Shown piece by piece: positions 1 to 9,531 of a DNA stretch of 64,000 nt. The stretch lies in the NCBI GenBank assembly GCA_030680805.1, contig JAUXUK010000003.1, forward strand, positions 1-64,000, given 5' to 3'. Position numbers and translations under genes: made by a program. Position 1 is the first letter of the stretch. Each line of letters begins with the position of its first letter. This DNA is from Sulfuritalea sp. (GTDB lineage: Bacteria > Pseudomonadota > Gammaproteobacteria > Burkholderiales > Rhodocyclaceae). The notes under the pieces were generated by a model. The model saw only the letters and a list, made by a program, of their open reading frames with translations. It made no database searches and was not told the DNA's origin.

Positions 1-1896
1 AACTCCGGTCGCGCCACCAAGGGCAGCGACATCGAGGAAACGGCACTGCGCACCAACTGCGAAGCCGCCGACGAAATCGCCCGCCAGCTGCGCCTGCGCG
101 ACCTGGGCGGCCTGATCGTGATCGACTTCATCGACATGGAATCGACCAAGAACCAGCGCGAAGTCGAAAATCGCCTGCGCGACGCCCTGCACTTCGATCG
201 CGCCCGCGTCCAGACCGGCAAGATCAGCCGCTTTGGCCTGCTCGAGCTCTCGCGCCAGCGCCTGCGTCCGGCACTCGCCGAAACGAGCTACATCACCTGC
301 CCGCGCTGCACCGGCACCGGCCACATCCGCAGCACCGAATCCGCCGCGCTGCATATCCTGCGCATCCTCGAAGAGGAAGCCATGAAGGAAAATACCGGCG
401 CCCTGCACTGCCAGGTGCCGGTGGATGTCGGTACTTTCCTGCTCAACGAAAAGCGCGTCGACATTTCCCGCATCGAGATGCGTCACCGCGTCAATCTGGT
501 GATCGTGCCCAACCGCCATCTCGAAACGCCGGCACACGAAATCATTCGCCTGCGCCACGACCAGTTGAACGCCGAAGGCGCGGTGCTCGCCAGCTACCAG
601 ATGGCCGAGAAGCCGGTGGAAGAAGCCTATCAGCCGCCGTCTGCCGCGGATGCAAAACCCGCCAAGATCGAAGCCGCGGTGAGGGGCATCACTCCCGACC
701 AGCCGGCGCCGATCGTCGAGCCGAAAGCCGTTGCGCCCGTCGTGCAGGCGGCTCCTGCGGGCAATGGCGGCTTCTTCAGCAAGATCATGTCCTTTTTCTC
801 GGGTAGTACGCCGGTGCCGGCCCCGGCCGCGCCCGCCGAGAAGACCGAGAGGCCGCCGCGCCGTGATGGCGGACGCGACCGCGGCCGCGATGGCAATCGT
901 GAAGGTGGCCGTGGTGGTCGTGACCGCAACGGTCGCGGCAACCGCGACGGCAGCGAACGCAAGGAACGTAGCGATCAAGCGCCGCGCCCGCAAGGCAAGC
1001 GCGATGAGGTGCAAGGCGAAGGCGGTAACCGTCGCCCGCGCAACGAGCCGCGCGACCCGAAGGAAGTTCGCGAACCCCGGGAGGCGCGTGAACCGCGTCC
1101 GCCGCGCGAGCCCAAAGAGCCCAGAGAACCGAGAGAACCGCGCGCTCCCCGTGGCGATGCCAGCGGCGCACAAGGCGCCGTAGCGTCAGCGCCGTCCGCA
1201 GGGGATACCGCCTCTGGCGTCGCCAGAGGCATAACTCCCGGCAACGCCGGTGGTCAGGGCGCAGACCAGGACGGCGAAGCCCGCAGCGGACGCAGAAGTC
1301 GCGGTCGCGGTCGTGGCCGCGGTCGTGGCGAGGAAGGCAGCACGCAGGAAGCCACGGCAGCCGGATTCGCCGCCACCCAGGCCAGCGAGTTCGCCCCGGC
1401 CGCAACCGAAGCCGCAGCCCCGCAGCCAGCTCAGATGCAAGCCTTCGAGCCCATTCCGGTCCTCCAGGCGGCACCCGTCGTCGAGGCTGTCGTCATACCT
1501 GCCGCTGCAGCCGAGCCAGTGGTACAAGAGGTCGTCGTGCAGGCAGCACCGGTCGTCACCACCGCGGTGACGGTTGCCGAACCGGTGCCGCTGCCGGTCG
1601 CCGTGCCGACCCCGGTTGTGGCTGCCGAGGAACCTGCCCCGCGGATCGTCGCGGCACCGCCACAAGCCGTGGCGCCGGTGGCCGATCCGATCATTGTTCC
1701 GCCGGCGCCGAAGCCCGCTCCGGTGGATCTGTCAGGATCGCTGCAGCAGGCCGGTCTGGTCATGATCGAAACCAGCCATGCCGCGCCATCTCCCGCCGAC
1801 ACGTTCGCGCCGGCCCAGCCGCTGGGCCGCAAGCCCAAGCCGGCGGCAGTGATCGTCAACGAGCCGCTGCAAATGGTGGAAACCAAGAACAACTGA
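1..1896 (+). CDS. rne: Ribonuclease E, C-terminal part (5' end outside window)
   Basis: Endoribonuclease of mRNA decay and rRNA/tRNA processing. The frame is open from base 1 and begins with the catalytic-core sequence [16 protein letters not shown], followed by [11 protein letters not shown], which is the DNase I-like part of RNase E/G. The zinc-link CPRCTGTG lies about 100 residues in, then the small domain. The remaining ~370 residues are low-complexity: an Arg-rich stretch with many EPREPR-type repeats, which in the family binds RNA and degradosome partners, then a Pro/Ala/Val-rich tail. The long disordered tail distinguishes RNase E from RNase G. Codon 1 of the visible frame is not a start; the gene continues upstream. 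A terminator follows the stop. Confidence 0.96.
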   Translation, partial: NSGRATKGSDIEETALRTNCEAADEIARQLRLRDLGGLIVIDFIDMESTKNQREVENRLRDALHFDRARVQTGKISRFGLLELSRQRLRPALAETSYITCPRCTGTGHIRSTESAALHILRILEEEAMKENTGALHCQVPVDVGTFLLNEKRVDISRIEMRHRVNLVIVPNRHLETPAHEIIRLRHDQLNAEGAVLASYQMAEKPVEEAYQPPSAADAKPAKIEAAVRGITPDQPAPIVEPKAVAPVVQAAPAGNGGFFSKIMSFFSGSTPVPAPAAPAEKTERPPRRDGGRDRGRDGNREGGRGGRDRNGRGNRDGSERKERSDQAPRPQGKRDEVQGEGGNRRPRNEPRDPKEVREPREAREPRPPREPKEPREPREPRAPRGDASGAQGAVASAPSAGDTASGVARGITPGNAGGQGADQDGEARSGRRSRGRGRGRGRGEEGSTQEATAAGFAATQASEFAPAATEAAAPQPAQMQAFEPIPVLQAAPVVEAVVIPAAAAEPVVQEVVVQAAPVVTTAVTVAEPVPLPVAVPTPVVAAEEPAPRIVAAPPQAVAPVADPIIVPPAPKPAPVDLSGSLQQAGLVMIETSHAAPSPADTFAPAQPLGRKPKPAAVIVNEPLQMVETKNN

Positions 1897-1915
1897 GCTT
1901 CGCCATAAGCAACAG

Positions 1916-1955
1916 AAAAGGGCGCCTTGCCTTGCGGCAAGACGCCCTTTTTCTA
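1916..1955 (+). terminator. Rho-independent terminator after rne
   Basis: GGGCGcCTTGCC pairs with GGCAAGaCGCCC across a short TTGC loop, followed by TTTTT. It ends within the stop codon of the convergent phosphatase gene, so it may serve both strands. Confidence 0.85.
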
Positions 1956-2423
1956 TCTGGCGCTCAGCGTCCGAATGAGCTGGGCCGCAGCGTCTTCCAC
2001 CAGATCGAGCACCTGCTCGAAGCCCTGTGCGCCGCCGTAGTACGGGTCGGGGACCTCGTCCTCGTCGAAGGCCTGGCGGTACTCGAGGAACAGTCCCAGC
2101 TTGTTGTGATGCAACCGCGGACAGGCGCGCTGCAGCAACTCCAGATGTTCGCGATCCATCGCCAGCACATGGTCGAAGCGAACAAAATCAAACTCCGTCA
2201 CCCGCCGTGCGCGCAAGGGCGACAAATCGTAGCCGCGCCGCGCCGCGGCCGCGACGGTGCGCGGATCGGGCGGATCGCCGACGTGGTAGCCGTGAGTGCC
2301 GGCCGAATCGAACTCGAACAAGTGATCCACGCCCTGCTTCGTCGCCAGGCCGCGCGCCACGCCTTCCGCCGTCGGCGAACGACAGATGTTTCCCGTACAG
2401 ACAAAAAGAATCTTGTGAGCCAT
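1953..2423 (-). CDS. Low-molecular-weight protein tyrosine phosphatase
   Basis: Cytoplasmic phosphatase of the LMW-PTP family, 156 residues, the family's usual size. The P-loop C-x5-R is at the N-terminus (VCTGNICRSP, Cys9 to Arg15) and the general-acid motif DPYYG lies near residue 126. The first base of its ATG is the last base of the uvrB stop (TGATG), so translation is probably coupled to uvrB. In other bacteria such enzymes sit in exopolysaccharide clusters or stand alone; here no polysaccharide genes are visible, so the substrate is unknown. The alternative, an arsenate reductase of the same fold, is less likely because of the complete DPYYG motif. Confidence 0.9.
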   Translation of the reverse strand: MAHKILFVCTGNICRSPTAEGVARGLATKQGVDHLFEFDSAGTHGYHVGDPPDPRTVAAAARRGYDLSPLRARRVTEFDFVRFDHVLAMDREHLELLQRACPRLHHNKLGLFLEYRQAFDEDEVPDPYYGGAQGFEQVLDLVEDAAAQLIRTLSAR

Positions 2424-4513
2424 CAGGCAGCATCCCCGGGCGCGTCGTGTGCCTCACCGCCAAACGCCAGCCTCTGGATGCGGAACAGTTCATCGCGCGC
2501 CGCCGCCGCTTCCTCGAATTCCAGATTTTTCGCATGCTCGTGCATGGCTTTCTCCAGACGCCTGATCTCGCGCGACAGATCCTTTTCGCTCATCACTTCG
2601 TAGCGCGCCGCTTCCTGCGCTGCCTTGAGCTCGCGCACCGCGGATTCCGAATCATATACGCCATCAATCATGTCCTTGATGCGCTTCTTGACGCCGATCG
2701 GGGTGATGCCCATGGCTTCGTTGTGCGCCAGTTGCTTGGCCCGCCTGCGAGCCGTTTCGCCCATCGCCCGCTGCATCGAATCGGTGACCCTGTCCGCATA
2801 GAGTATGGCCGTGCCATTGAGGTGGCGCGCGGCGCGGCCCATGGTCTGAATCAGCGAACGCGTCGAGCGCAGGAAGCCTTCCTTGTCGGCATCGAGGATC
2901 GCCACCAGCGACACCTCTGGAATGTCCAGGCCTTCGCGCAGCAGGTTGATGCCGACCAGTACGTCGAACTCGCCCAGGCGCAGGTCACGGATGATCTCGA
3001 CCCGCTCCACCGTATCGATGTCGGAATGCAGGTAGCGCACCTTGATGCCATTGTCGTTGAGGTATTCGGTGAGCTGTTCGGCGAGGCGCTTGGTCAGCGT
3101 CGTGACCAGCACCCGTTCGCCCAGCGCGATGCGCTTCTTGCATTCGGTAAGCAGGTCATCGACCTGAGTACTGGCCGGCCTCACCTCGACCACCGGGTCG
3201 ACTAGGCCAGTCGGCCGCACCAGTTGCTCGACCACCTGACCCTGATGCTTTTCCTCGTAGTCGGCCGGCGTCGCCGAAACGAACACGGTTTGCGGCATCA
3301 GTTTCTCGAATTCCTCGAACTTCAGCGGCCGGTTGTCCAGCGCCGAGGGCAGGCGGAAGCCGTAATCGACCAGGTTTTCCTTGCGCGAGCGGTCGCCCTT
3401 GTACATGCCGCCGACTTGCGGAATCGTCACGTGCGATTCATCGACGAACATGATTGCATCATTGGGCAGGTAGTCGTAGAGCGTCGGCGGCGGCTCGCCG
3501 GGCTGGCGCCCCGACAGGTGCCGCGAGTAGTTCTCGATGCCCTTGCAGAAGCCCAACTGGTCGAGCATTTCAAGGTCGAAGCGGGTGCGCTGCTCGATGC
3601 GCTGGCATTCGACCAGTTTCTGATTCGCCTGAAAGAACTCGATGCGCTGGCGCAGCTCTTCCTTGATCGCCTCGACCGCCTTCAGCACCGTCGCACGCGG
3701 CGTGACGTAGTGGCTGGACGGAAACACCGTGAAACGGCCGAGCTTCTGCCGCGTGTGCCCGGTTAGCGGATCGAACAGCGTCAGCGCTTCGACTTCGTCG
3801 TCGAACAGCGTGATGCGCACCGCGCTCTCGGCGTTTTCCGCCGGAAAGACATCGATCACGTCGCCGCGCACGCGATACACGCCGCGCTTGAAATCCATCT
3901 CGTTGCGCTCGTACTGCATTTCCGTCAGGCGGCGGATGATCTCGCGCTGGCCGATCTTCTCGCCGGTGCGCAGGTGCAGGATCATGCTGTGGTAATCGAC
4001 CGGATCGCCGATGCCGTAGATCGCCGACACCGTGCAAACGATGACCACGTCGCGGCGTTCGAGCAGGCTCTTGGTCGCCGAAAGGCGCATCTGTTCGATA
4101 TGCTCGTTGATCGACGAATCCTTCTCGATGAACAGGTCGCGCGAAGGCACGTAGGCCTCGGGCTGGTAGTAGTCGTAGTACGAAACGAAATACTCGACCG
4201 CGTTCTCGGGAAAAAACTCGCGGAATTCCGAATACAACTGCGCCGCCAGCGTCTTGTTCGGCGCCAGCACCAGGGCCGGACGACCGAGACGGGCGATCAC
4301 GTTGGCCATGGTGTAGGTCTTGCCCGAGCCCGTCACGCCGAGCAGGGTCTGGAAGGAAAGCCCGTCCGCTATGCCCTCGGTCAGCAGGCGAATCGCCTCG
4401 GGCTGGTCGCCGGCCGGCAGAAACGGCTGGTGCAGGCGCCACGGGCTGCCCGCAAACTCGACCACCCTGCCCTTCAGCTCATGAACTTCGGCCACACGAA
4501 CACCCTGTTTCAC
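2423..4513 (-). CDS. uvrB: Excinuclease ABC subunit B
   Basis: DNA damage-recognition helicase of nucleotide excision repair, partner of UvrA and UvrC. At 696 residues it is full length. Walker A GVTGSGKT is at residues 59-66, followed by the beta-hairpin signature [15 protein letters not shown] that inserts into DNA, the DESH box of motif II, helicase motifs with GRAARHLNG, and a C-terminal UVR domain that contacts UvrC. The ORF-track start is a GTG at 4513; a downstream GTG (VAEVHELKG) would also work, so the exact start is uncertain. It overlaps the phosphatase gene by one base and diverges from the aminotransferase. Confidence 0.97.
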   Translation of the reverse strand: MKQGVRVAEVHELKGRVVEFAGSPWRLHQPFLPAGDQPEAIRLLTEGIADGLSFQTLLGVTGSGKTYTMANVIARLGRPALVLAPNKTLAAQLYSEFREFFPENAVEYFVSYYDYYQPEAYVPSRDLFIEKDSSINEHIEQMRLSATKSLLERRDVVIVCTVSAIYGIGDPVDYHSMILHLRTGEKIGQREIIRRLTEMQYERNEMDFKRGVYRVRGDVIDVFPAENAESAVRITLFDDEVEALTLFDPLTGHTRQKLGRFTVFPSSHYVTPRATVLKAVEAIKEELRQRIEFFQANQKLVECQRIEQRTRFDLEMLDQLGFCKGIENYSRHLSGRQPGEPPPTLYDYLPNDAIMFVDESHVTIPQVGGMYKGDRSRKENLVDYGFRLPSALDNRPLKFEEFEKLMPQTVFVSATPADYEEKHQGQVVEQLVRPTGLVDPVVEVRPASTQVDDLLTECKKRIALGERVLVTTLTKRLAEQLTEYLNDNGIKVRYLHSDIDTVERVEIIRDLRLGEFDVLVGINLLREGLDIPEVSLVAILDADKEGFLRSTRSLIQTMGRAARHLNGTAILYADRVTDSMQRAMGETARRRAKQLAHNEAMGITPIGVKKRIKDMIDGVYDSESAVRELKAAQEAARYEVMSEKDLSREIRRLEKAMHEHAKNLEFEEAAAARDELFRIQRLAFGGEAHDAPGDAA

Positions 4514-4593
4514 TTATGGAATACCGACAAAATCCTGATCGAAGCCGGACTGCCGATGCGTTATTATTGCTTGCTTTGCGCTGCAACATAATA

Positions 4594-4619
4594 TCGCCGT
4601 AGCGCCAGCGCCGACTTTT
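4594..4619 (+). repeat. Dispersed 26-bp element, copy 1 (intergenic)
   Basis: TCGCCGTAG followed by the core CGCCAGCGCCGACTTTT. It lies in the leader between uvrB and the aminotransferase, 27 bp before the ATG. Matching copies are at 28727, 39599 and 44201, with degenerate ones inside genes. Confidence 0.75.
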
Positions 4620-4645
4620 AAACCCTTCCAGCATCCGGAGTACTC

Positions 4646-5845
4646 ATGAGCTCAATCTTCGCCGCCGTTGAAATGGCACCCCGCGACCCCATCCTTGGCC
4701 TCACCGAAGGCTTCAACGCCGACAAAAACCCCAGCAAGGTCAACCTCGGCGTCGGCGTCTATTTCGGCGACGACGGCAAGATTCCGCTGCTGGGCGCGGT
4801 CAAGGCCGCCGAGAAGGCCCGCCTCGAAGCCCAACCGCCACGCGGCTACCAGCCGATCGAGGGTACCCCCGCCTACAACGGCGCGGTGCAGAACCTGCTC
4901 TTCGGCAAGGATTCCGAACTGCTCGCCGCCGGCCGTGCCATCACCTGCCAGTGCCTGGGCGGCACCGGCGCGCTCAAGGTCGGCGCCGATTACCTGAAGC
5001 GCCTGCTGCCCGGTTCTTCGGTTTATATCAGCGACCCGAGCTGGGAAAACCACCGCGCGCTGTTCGAAGGCGCCGGCTTCACGGTCGAGAATTACGCCTA
5101 CTACGATGCCGCCACGCGCGGCGTCAATTTCGCCGGCATGAAGGCAGCTCTGGCCGCGATGCCCGCCAAATCCATCGTCGTGCTGCACGCCTGCTGCCAC
5201 AACCCCACCGGCGCAGATCTAACCGCCGCCCAGTGGGCCGAAGTGGTCGCCGCGATCAAGGCGCGCGACCTGGTTGCTTTCATCGACATGGCCTACCAGG
5301 GCTTCGCCGACGGCATCAAGCCCGACGCCGTGGCGCTCGACCTGTTTGCCGCCTCCGACCTGCAGTTCGTGGTTTCGAGCAGCTTCAGCAAGTCCTTCTC
5401 GCTCTATGGCGAGCGCGTCGGCGCCCTGACCATCGTCACCGCCGGCAAGGACGAATCCGCGCGCGTGCTGTCGCAACTCAAGCGCGTGATCCGCACCAAC
5501 TATTCCAACCCGCCTACCCACGGCGGCGCCGTGGTGGCCGCGGTGCTCGCCAGCCCCGAACTGCGCCAGCAATGGGAGGACGAACTGGCCGGCATGCGCG
5601 ACCGCATTCGGGCCATGCGCGGCAGCCTCGCCGAAAAGCTCAAGGCCGCCGGCGCCCCCGGCTTCGACTTCATCACCGTCCAGCGCGGCATGTTCTCCTA
5701 CACCGGCCTCACCGCCGAGCAAGTGGAAAGGCTGCGTGCCGAGTTCGGCATCTACGCCGTCAGCACCGGCCGCATCTGCGTCGCCGCGCTCAACACGCGC
5801 AACATCGATTACGTCGCCAAGGCCATCGCCACGGTACTGAAGTAA
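4646..5845 (+). CDS. Aspartate/aromatic amino acid aminotransferase (class I)
   Basis: PLP enzyme that exchanges the amino group between aspartate or an aromatic amino acid and 2-oxoglutarate. It is 399 residues, typical of the AspC/TyrB branch. It begins MSSIFAAVEMAPRDPILGL and has the nucleotide-like phosphate loop GGTGALKVGAD, the aspartate of the PLP ring site in HNPTGAD...DMAYQGF, and the Schiff-base lysine in SSSFSKSFSLYGERVG, with the substrate-binding Arg near the C-terminus (STGRICVAAL). AspC and TyrB cannot be told apart by eye. The leader carries a copy of the dispersed element, and tRNA-Asn follows 57 bp downstream. Confidence 0.95.
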   Translation: MSSIFAAVEMAPRDPILGLTEGFNADKNPSKVNLGVGVYFGDDGKIPLLGAVKAAEKARLEAQPPRGYQPIEGTPAYNGAVQNLLFGKDSELLAAGRAITCQCLGGTGALKVGADYLKRLLPGSSVYISDPSWENHRALFEGAGFTVENYAYYDAATRGVNFAGMKAALAAMPAKSIVVLHACCHNPTGADLTAAQWAEVVAAIKARDLVAFIDMAYQGFADGIKPDAVALDLFAASDLQFVVSSSFSKSFSLYGERVGALTIVTAGKDESARVLSQLKRVIRTNYSNPPTHGGAVVAAVLASPELRQQWEDELAGMRDRIRAMRGSLAEKLKAAGAPGFDFITVQRGMFSYTGLTAEQVERLRAEFGIYAVSTGRICVAALNTRNIDYVAKAIATVLK

Positions 5846-5856
5846 TAACAAAGCTG

Positions 5857-5885
5857 TTGCGAGCAAAAACAGGCGCGGCTATAAT
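5857..5885 (+). promoter_or_regulatory. Promoter of tRNA-Asn
   Basis: TTGCGA and a perfect TATAAT are separated by 17 bp, and the -10 box ends 17 bp before the tRNA. This is a textbook sigma-70 arrangement. Confidence 0.8.
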
Positions 5886-5902
5886 CCGCGCCTCTTGAAT
5901 AT

Positions 5903-5978
5903 TCCTCGATAGCTCAGTTGGTAGAGCGCCGGACTGTTAATCCGTAGGTCCCTGGTTCGAGCCCAGGTCGAGGAGCCA
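5903..5978 (+). tRNA. tRNA-Asn (anticodon GTT)
   Basis: 76 nt. The acceptor arms TCCTCGA and TCGAGGA pair over seven bases with discriminator G and an encoded CCA. The D-arm AGCTCAGTTGGTAGAGC, the anticodon loop CTGTTAA giving GTT, and the T-arm GGTTCGAGCC are all present. Confidence 0.97.
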
Positions 5979-6005
5979 GAATTTTTGTTGTGGTATCTTG
6001 CATTT

Positions 6006-6033
6006 AGCCCAGCCATCGTGGTTGGGCTTTTTG
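6006..6033 (+). terminator. Terminator after tRNA-Asn
   Basis: AGCCCAgCC and GGttGGGCT form a hairpin around ATCGT, followed by a run of five T. Confidence 0.75.
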
Positions 6034-6063
6034 CATTTTGGCCATTTTTTTGATCGAGTCCGT

Positions 6064-6255
6064 ATGACAGCCCGCCCAACCCTTCACCGCATCAAATTCA
6101 GCGAAGTTGCACTTGGCCAGCGCTTCTACGACCCCATCAGCGCGGAATACTTCGTCAAGCAAAGCGACACCATGGCTGCCATGGTCACCGGTATCGGCGA
6201 CGGCACGGTGCCTGACGAATTCGAGGCTGACGATATCGTGGGCGTCGACCAGTAG
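6064..6255 (+). CDS. Conserved-looking small protein, unknown function
   Basis: 63 residues from the ATG at 6064 (MTARPTLHRI) to the TAG at 6253-6255. The ORF track extends it upstream to 5998, but that part crosses the tRNA terminator, so the internal ATG is preferred. The protein is soluble, with a hydrophobic and aromatic N-terminal half (FSEVALGQRFYDP...YFVKQS) and an acidic C-terminus (PDEFEADDIV). I recognise no domain. It precedes a small membrane protein by 16 bp and may be co-transcribed with it and the FKBP gene. Confidence 0.55.
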   Translation: MTARPTLHRIKFSEVALGQRFYDPISAEYFVKQSDTMAAMVTGIGDGTVPDEFEADDIVGVDQ

Positions 6256-6271
6256 CACTCGTCGCGCTATC

Positions 6272-6562
6272 GTGCTCAGAAACGCATTCGCCCTGCTCAC
6301 GGGCGCGATCCTCCTGGCGCTGGGCTTCATGTTTTCAGTGATCCTGTTTGCCGTGATCGCCGTTCTCGGCCTGGCGTTATGGGGCTATGTTCGGTGGAAA
6401 ACCCGCAAGTTGCGGCGCGCCATGCAGGAACGGGCTCCCAATGGCAACGTCATCGACGGCGAAGCCGTGGTGGTAGAAGAATATGGCATCACGCCGAATA
6501 GCCTGTTGCCCGGCGGCGCTCCCCAACATCCGTCATCAACTCACACAAAGGAACATCCATGA
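6272..6562 (+). CDS. Small membrane protein, unknown function
   Basis: 96 residues if it starts at the GTG at 6272 (VLRNAFALLTGAILLALGF). The residues upstream in the ORF-track version are a shadow of the preceding gene. Two hydrophobic stretches, LLTGAILLALGFMFSVILF and AVIAVLGLALWGYV, could form one or two membrane helices; a basic segment (RWKTRKLRRAM) and a soluble, acidic C-terminal half follow. Its TGA overlaps the ATG of the FKBP gene (ATGA), which suggests translational coupling. No family is recognised. Confidence 0.55.
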   Translation: MLRNAFALLTGAILLALGFMFSVILFAVIAVLGLALWGYVRWKTRKLRRAMQERAPNGNVIDGEAVVVEEYGITPNSLLPGGAPQHPSSTHTKEHP

Positions 6563-6969
6563 AGACTCTCGCCATCATGTCCGCGGCACTGCTTGCCGCG
6601 CTCTCCCTGCAGGCCTCTGCGGCCGAGCCCAAGGAAGCAAAGACCGCCTCCGGAATCGTGATCACCACCCTCAAGGAGGGAACCGGCGCCGGACCCAAGA
6701 GCAGCGATACCGTCAAGGTCCATTACCGTGGCACGCTGGTCAATGGCAAGGAATTCGACAGTTCCTACGGGCGCGGGCAACCGAGCACTTTCCCGTTGAA
6801 CCGGGTGATCCCATGCTGGACTGAAGGCTTGCAGACGATGAAGATCGGGGGCAAGGCAAAACTGCTTTGTCCGCCGAATCTGGCGTATGGCAGCCGCGGC
6901 ATTCCCGGCACCATTCCCGCGGACGCAGCCCTGGTTTTTGAGGTCGAGCTTCTGGAAATCGTCAAGTAG
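6559..6969 (+). CDS. Secreted FKBP-type peptidyl-prolyl isomerase
   Basis: Catalyses cis-trans isomerisation of prolyl bonds, here in the periplasm. It is 136 residues: a Sec signal peptide (MKTLAIMSAALLAALSLQASA, cleaved near ASA-AEP) followed by one FKBP domain. Family features visible are VKVHYRGTLVNGKEFDSS, the FPLNRVI(P)CW(TEG) segment (tryptophan at the base of the active site) and PPNLAYGSRG(IPGTIP). The C-terminal VFEVELLEI completes the fold. It lacks the N-terminal dimerisation domain of FkpA, so it is the short, single-domain type. Its start overlaps the stop of the small membrane protein. Confidence 0.93.
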   Translation: MKTLAIMSAALLAALSLQASAAEPKEAKTASGIVITTLKEGTGAGPKSSDTVKVHYRGTLVNGKEFDSSYGRGQPSTFPLNRVIPCWTEGLQTMKIGGKAKLLCPPNLAYGSRGIPGTIPADAALVFEVELLEIVK

Positions 6970-7001
6970 CCGCCTGACGCCGCCACCCGGGGAAGCAAAC
7001 C

Positions 7002-7340
7002 ATGAGCACCCTGCCCACGTGTCCCCGGTGCAGCTCGGAATTCACCTACGAAGACGGCGACAACTACGTCTGCCCGGAATGCGCCCACGAGTGGCCAAAA
7101 CAAGTGACGGCGAGCACCGATGAAGCACGCGTGATCCGCGACTCCAACGGCAACGTGCTGCAGGACGGCGACACCGTAACCGTGATCAAGGACCTGAAGA
7201 TCAAGGGCTCGTCATCGGTGGTCAAGGTCGGCACCAAGGTGAAGAACATCCGCCTGGTCGAGGGCGACCACGACATCGACTGCAAGATCGACGGCATCGG
7301 TGCGATGTCCTTGAAGTCGGAGTTCGTGAAGAAGGCTTAG
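7002..7340 (+). CDS. yjdM: YjdM/PhnA family zinc-ribbon protein
   Basis: 112 residues, closely matching the YjdM (formerly PhnA) family in length and motifs. The N-terminus has the zinc ribbon [25 protein letters not shown] (two CxxC pairs), and the C-terminal domain has [20 protein letters not shown] and the ending LKSEFVKK. Despite the old phosphonate name, the family's biochemical role is not established. The stop overlaps the hsdM stop on the other strand by three bases, so the boundary between core genes and the defence island is here. Confidence 0.9.
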   Translation: MSTLPTCPRCSSEFTYEDGDNYVCPECAHEWPKQVTASTDEARVIRDSNGNVLQDGDTVTVIKDLKIKGSSSVVKVGTKVKNIRLVEGDHDIDCKIDGIGAMSLKSEFVKKA

Positions 7341-8827
7341 GTTGCCTCGTCGCCGTTCAAGTCGGCGGCAATCAAGCGAAACTGCTCCAGCGCCGCCTCG
7401 AGGTCGTCCACGATCTCCTGCGCAATGATCCCGGGCGCCGGCAGGTTGTCGGAATCGGCCAGCGCATCGTCGCGCAGCCAGAAGATGTCCAGGCTGGCCT
7501 TGTCGCGCGCCGCCAACTCCTCGTAGTCGTAGGCGCGCCAGCGGCCTTCTAGGTTCTCCGGCGACCAGGTCGGCGCGCGTTCGTTGCGCTTCGCCGGGTT
7601 GTAGAGTTCGACGAACTCCATCAGGTCTTCCACGCGCATGGGGTTCGTCTTCAGCGTGAAATGCTGGTTGGTGCGCAGATCGTAGATCCACAGCTTCTTG
7701 GTCCACGGCGTTTCCGAGGCCGGCTTCTTGTCGAAGAAAAGCACATTGGCCTTGACGCCCTGCGCGTAGAACAGCCCCGTCGGCAGGCGCAGCAGCGTAT
7801 GCACTTCGCACTCATGCAGCAGCTTCCTGCGTATGGTCTCGCCGGCGCCGCCCTCGAACAGCACGTTGTCCGGTACCACCACGGCGGCGCGGCCGTGGAT
7901 GCCGAGCAGGGTCTTGATGTGCTGCACGAAGTTGAGCTGCTTGTTCGATGTCGTGGCCCAGAAGTCGTCGCGTTCGATGATGTCCTTTTCGGTGGTGGTA
8001 CGCCCGTCCTCGCCGACGATCACCGTGCTGCTCTTCTTGCCGAAAGGCGGATTGGCCAGCACCACCTCGAAACGCTCGCCGGGGTCGGCCGCCAGTGCGT
8101 CCGTCACCCGCACCGGCACGCTGGTTTCGGAACCGATGCCATGCAGCATCAGGTTCATCGCGCAGACCCGCGCCGTCGCCTGCACCAGCTCCCAGCCGGT
8201 GAAGGCCGCCTCCTTGAGATGGCGCTTTTCCGCGCTGGTCAGGTGCGGGTTCTTTGCCGTGATGTAGTTGTGCGCCATGAACAGGAAGCCGCCCGTACCG
8301 CAGGCCGGGTCGCAAATCCGCTCGCCGGGCTTGGGTGCGATGCAAGTCACCATCGCCTGGATCAGTGCCCGCGGCGTGAAGTACTGCCCCGCCCCGCTCT
8401 TGGTGTCCTGCGCGTTCTTCTCCAGCAGGCCTTCGTAGGCATCGCCCTTCACGTCGACATTGAGCGAGGACCAGTTCTCCGCATCGATCAGGTCGACGAT
8501 CACCCGCGTCAGCTTGGCCGGGTCCTGGAACTTGTTCTGCGCCTTGGCGAAGATCAGGCCCAGCGTGCCCTTCTGCTTGCCGAGTTCGTCGAGCGTGTGG
8601 CGGTAGTGGTCGAACAGCCCGTCGCCACTCTCTGCCAGCAATGTAGGCCAGGCGTACTTCGCCGGCACCAGACTGGGCTGGTTGTAAGGCGGCTTGCTGC
8701 GCTCGTCGGCCATCTTGAGGAACAGCAGGTAAGTGAGTTGCTCGACGTAATCTCCATACGACATGCCGTCGTCGCGCAGTACGTTGCAGTAGTTCCAGAG
8801 TTTCTGGACGAGGGTGGAAGCGTTCAT
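7337..8827 (-). CDS. hsdM: Type I restriction-modification methyltransferase subunit
   Basis: N6-adenine methyltransferase subunit of a type I system; with HsdS it methylates the recognition site. The start is ATG 8827 ([14 protein letters not shown]), giving 496 residues; the longer ORF reads back through the neighbouring gene. An N-terminal HsdM helical domain is followed by SAM motif [10 protein letters not shown] (about 173-181) and catalytic motif NPPFG (259-263). Its ATG overlaps the TGA of the nucleotidyltransferase gene (ATGA), so it is the last gene of the island's minus-strand series and is translationally coupled to an AbiEii-like gene rather than to hsdS or hsdR, an unusual position. 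Confidence 0.95.
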   Translation of the reverse strand: MNASTLVQKLWNYCNVLRDDGMSYGDYVEQLTYLLFLKMADERSKPPYNQPSLVPAKYAWPTLLAESGDGLFDHYRHTLDELGKQKGTLGLIFAKAQNKFQDPAKLTRVIVDLIDAENWSSLNVDVKGDAYEGLLEKNAQDTKSGAGQYFTPRALIQAMVTCIAPKPGERICDPACGTGGFLFMAHNYITAKNPHLTSAEKRHLKEAAFTGWELVQATARVCAMNLMLHGIGSETSVPVRVTDALAADPGERFEVVLANPPFGKKSSTVIVGEDGRTTTEKDIIERDDFWATTSNKQLNFVQHIKTLLGIHGRAAVVVPDNVLFEGGAGETIRRKLLHECEVHTLLRLPTGLFYAQGVKANVLFFDKKPASETPWTKKLWIYDLRTNQHFTLKTNPMRVEDLMEFVELYNPAKRNERAPTWSPENLEGRWRAYDYEELAARDKASLDIFWLRDDALADSDNLPAPGIIAQEIVDDLEAALEQFRLIAADLNGDEAT

Positions 8828-9531
8828 GGGTTTCTCAGTGTGGCAATGTGTTGAAGCCTCGCCGCGACGGTGGCGACACGTTCCGCAAGGGTTTCGTCCT
8901 GGGCCACCAGGCCCGGCAGGTAGTTCATGAAATGCGGCAGCGCGAGCAGGCTTGCGCACCGCTCGGCCAGATAGATTCGCAGTTCGTCCGGCGCGCCGCC
9001 AATCTCATCCGGCAACTCGGATCGGCCGTCAATGACATTGATGATGTCTTCCATGTCGTGGCTGCCCAGCAAATCTTCATTGCCCCGGTCCGCGAACGCC
9101 TCGAACTTGGTGGCAACGAACAGTGGCGCCCGAATCAAGCGGATGGCGATGCCATTTGGCAACCCGACCTTTTCCGCACTGGAGACAGCCAGCGGATACC
9201 AGCGGTTGGCAAAGCCTAGAATTCCGGGATCGGTAGGCATCAGGTCCACTTCCAGATCGCGATAGCGCCAGCGACAGATAGGCGCATCCGGCGAAACGTC
9301 GCGCGTGAAACCCAGCCGGGCAAATTCGGATTCCATCCGATGGTAGCCGTGGAGCGCAGTAACCTCCACCACCAGATCGACATCGTAGGTCACGCGCGCC
9401 ATGGTCGCCGCCGCATCCGTCATCAGCAGGCCTGCCGCACAGCCACCTACAAAGACCAGTTCGTCGCGCAGAGACCCAAGCGCATGCGCTATCAACTCGA
9501 CCTTGGCAAGATTCGGGTCCCCCGGGTTCAA
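8824..9531 (-). CDS. Nucleotidyltransferase-fold protein (AbiEii/MenT-like toxin candidate)
   Basis: 235 residues with the signature of the DNA polymerase beta-like nucleotidyltransferases: a GG pair (VFVGGCAAGLL, residues 29-30), DVDL (50-53) as the metal-binding pair and a third acidic residue in DLEVDL near 96. Later segments (PLFVATKFEAFADRG, then DMEDIINVIDG) match the AbiEii/nucleotidyltransferase layout with a conserved K/D region. It overlaps the HTH gene upstream (ATGA) and hsdM downstream (ATGA). Families of this type act as toxins that modify tRNA or other substrates; that role here is inferred from fold and pairing. A stand-alone housekeeping transferase is the alternative. Confidence 0.75.
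   Translation of the reverse strand: MNPGDPNLAKVELIAHALGSLRDELVFVGGCAAGLLMTDAAATMARVTYDVDLVVEVTALHGYHRMESEFARLGFTRDVSPDAPICRWRYRDLEVDLMPTDPGILGFANRWYPLAVSSAEKVGLPNGIAIRLIRAPLFVATKFEAFADRGNEDLLGSHDMEDIINVIDGRSELPDEIGGAPDELRIYLAERCASLLALPHFMNYLPGLVAQDETLAERVATVAARLQHIATLRNP

Noticed and set aside
5998-6063. Upstream extension of the small ORF to 5998
   Set aside because: It begins inside the tRNA terminator hairpin, so the ATG at 6064 is preferred.
9241-9275. GATAGCGCCAGCGACAGATA as another copy of the 26-bp element
   Set aside because: Only the central GCGCCAGCG matches; it is within a normal part of the nucleotidyltransferase gene and is likely chance.
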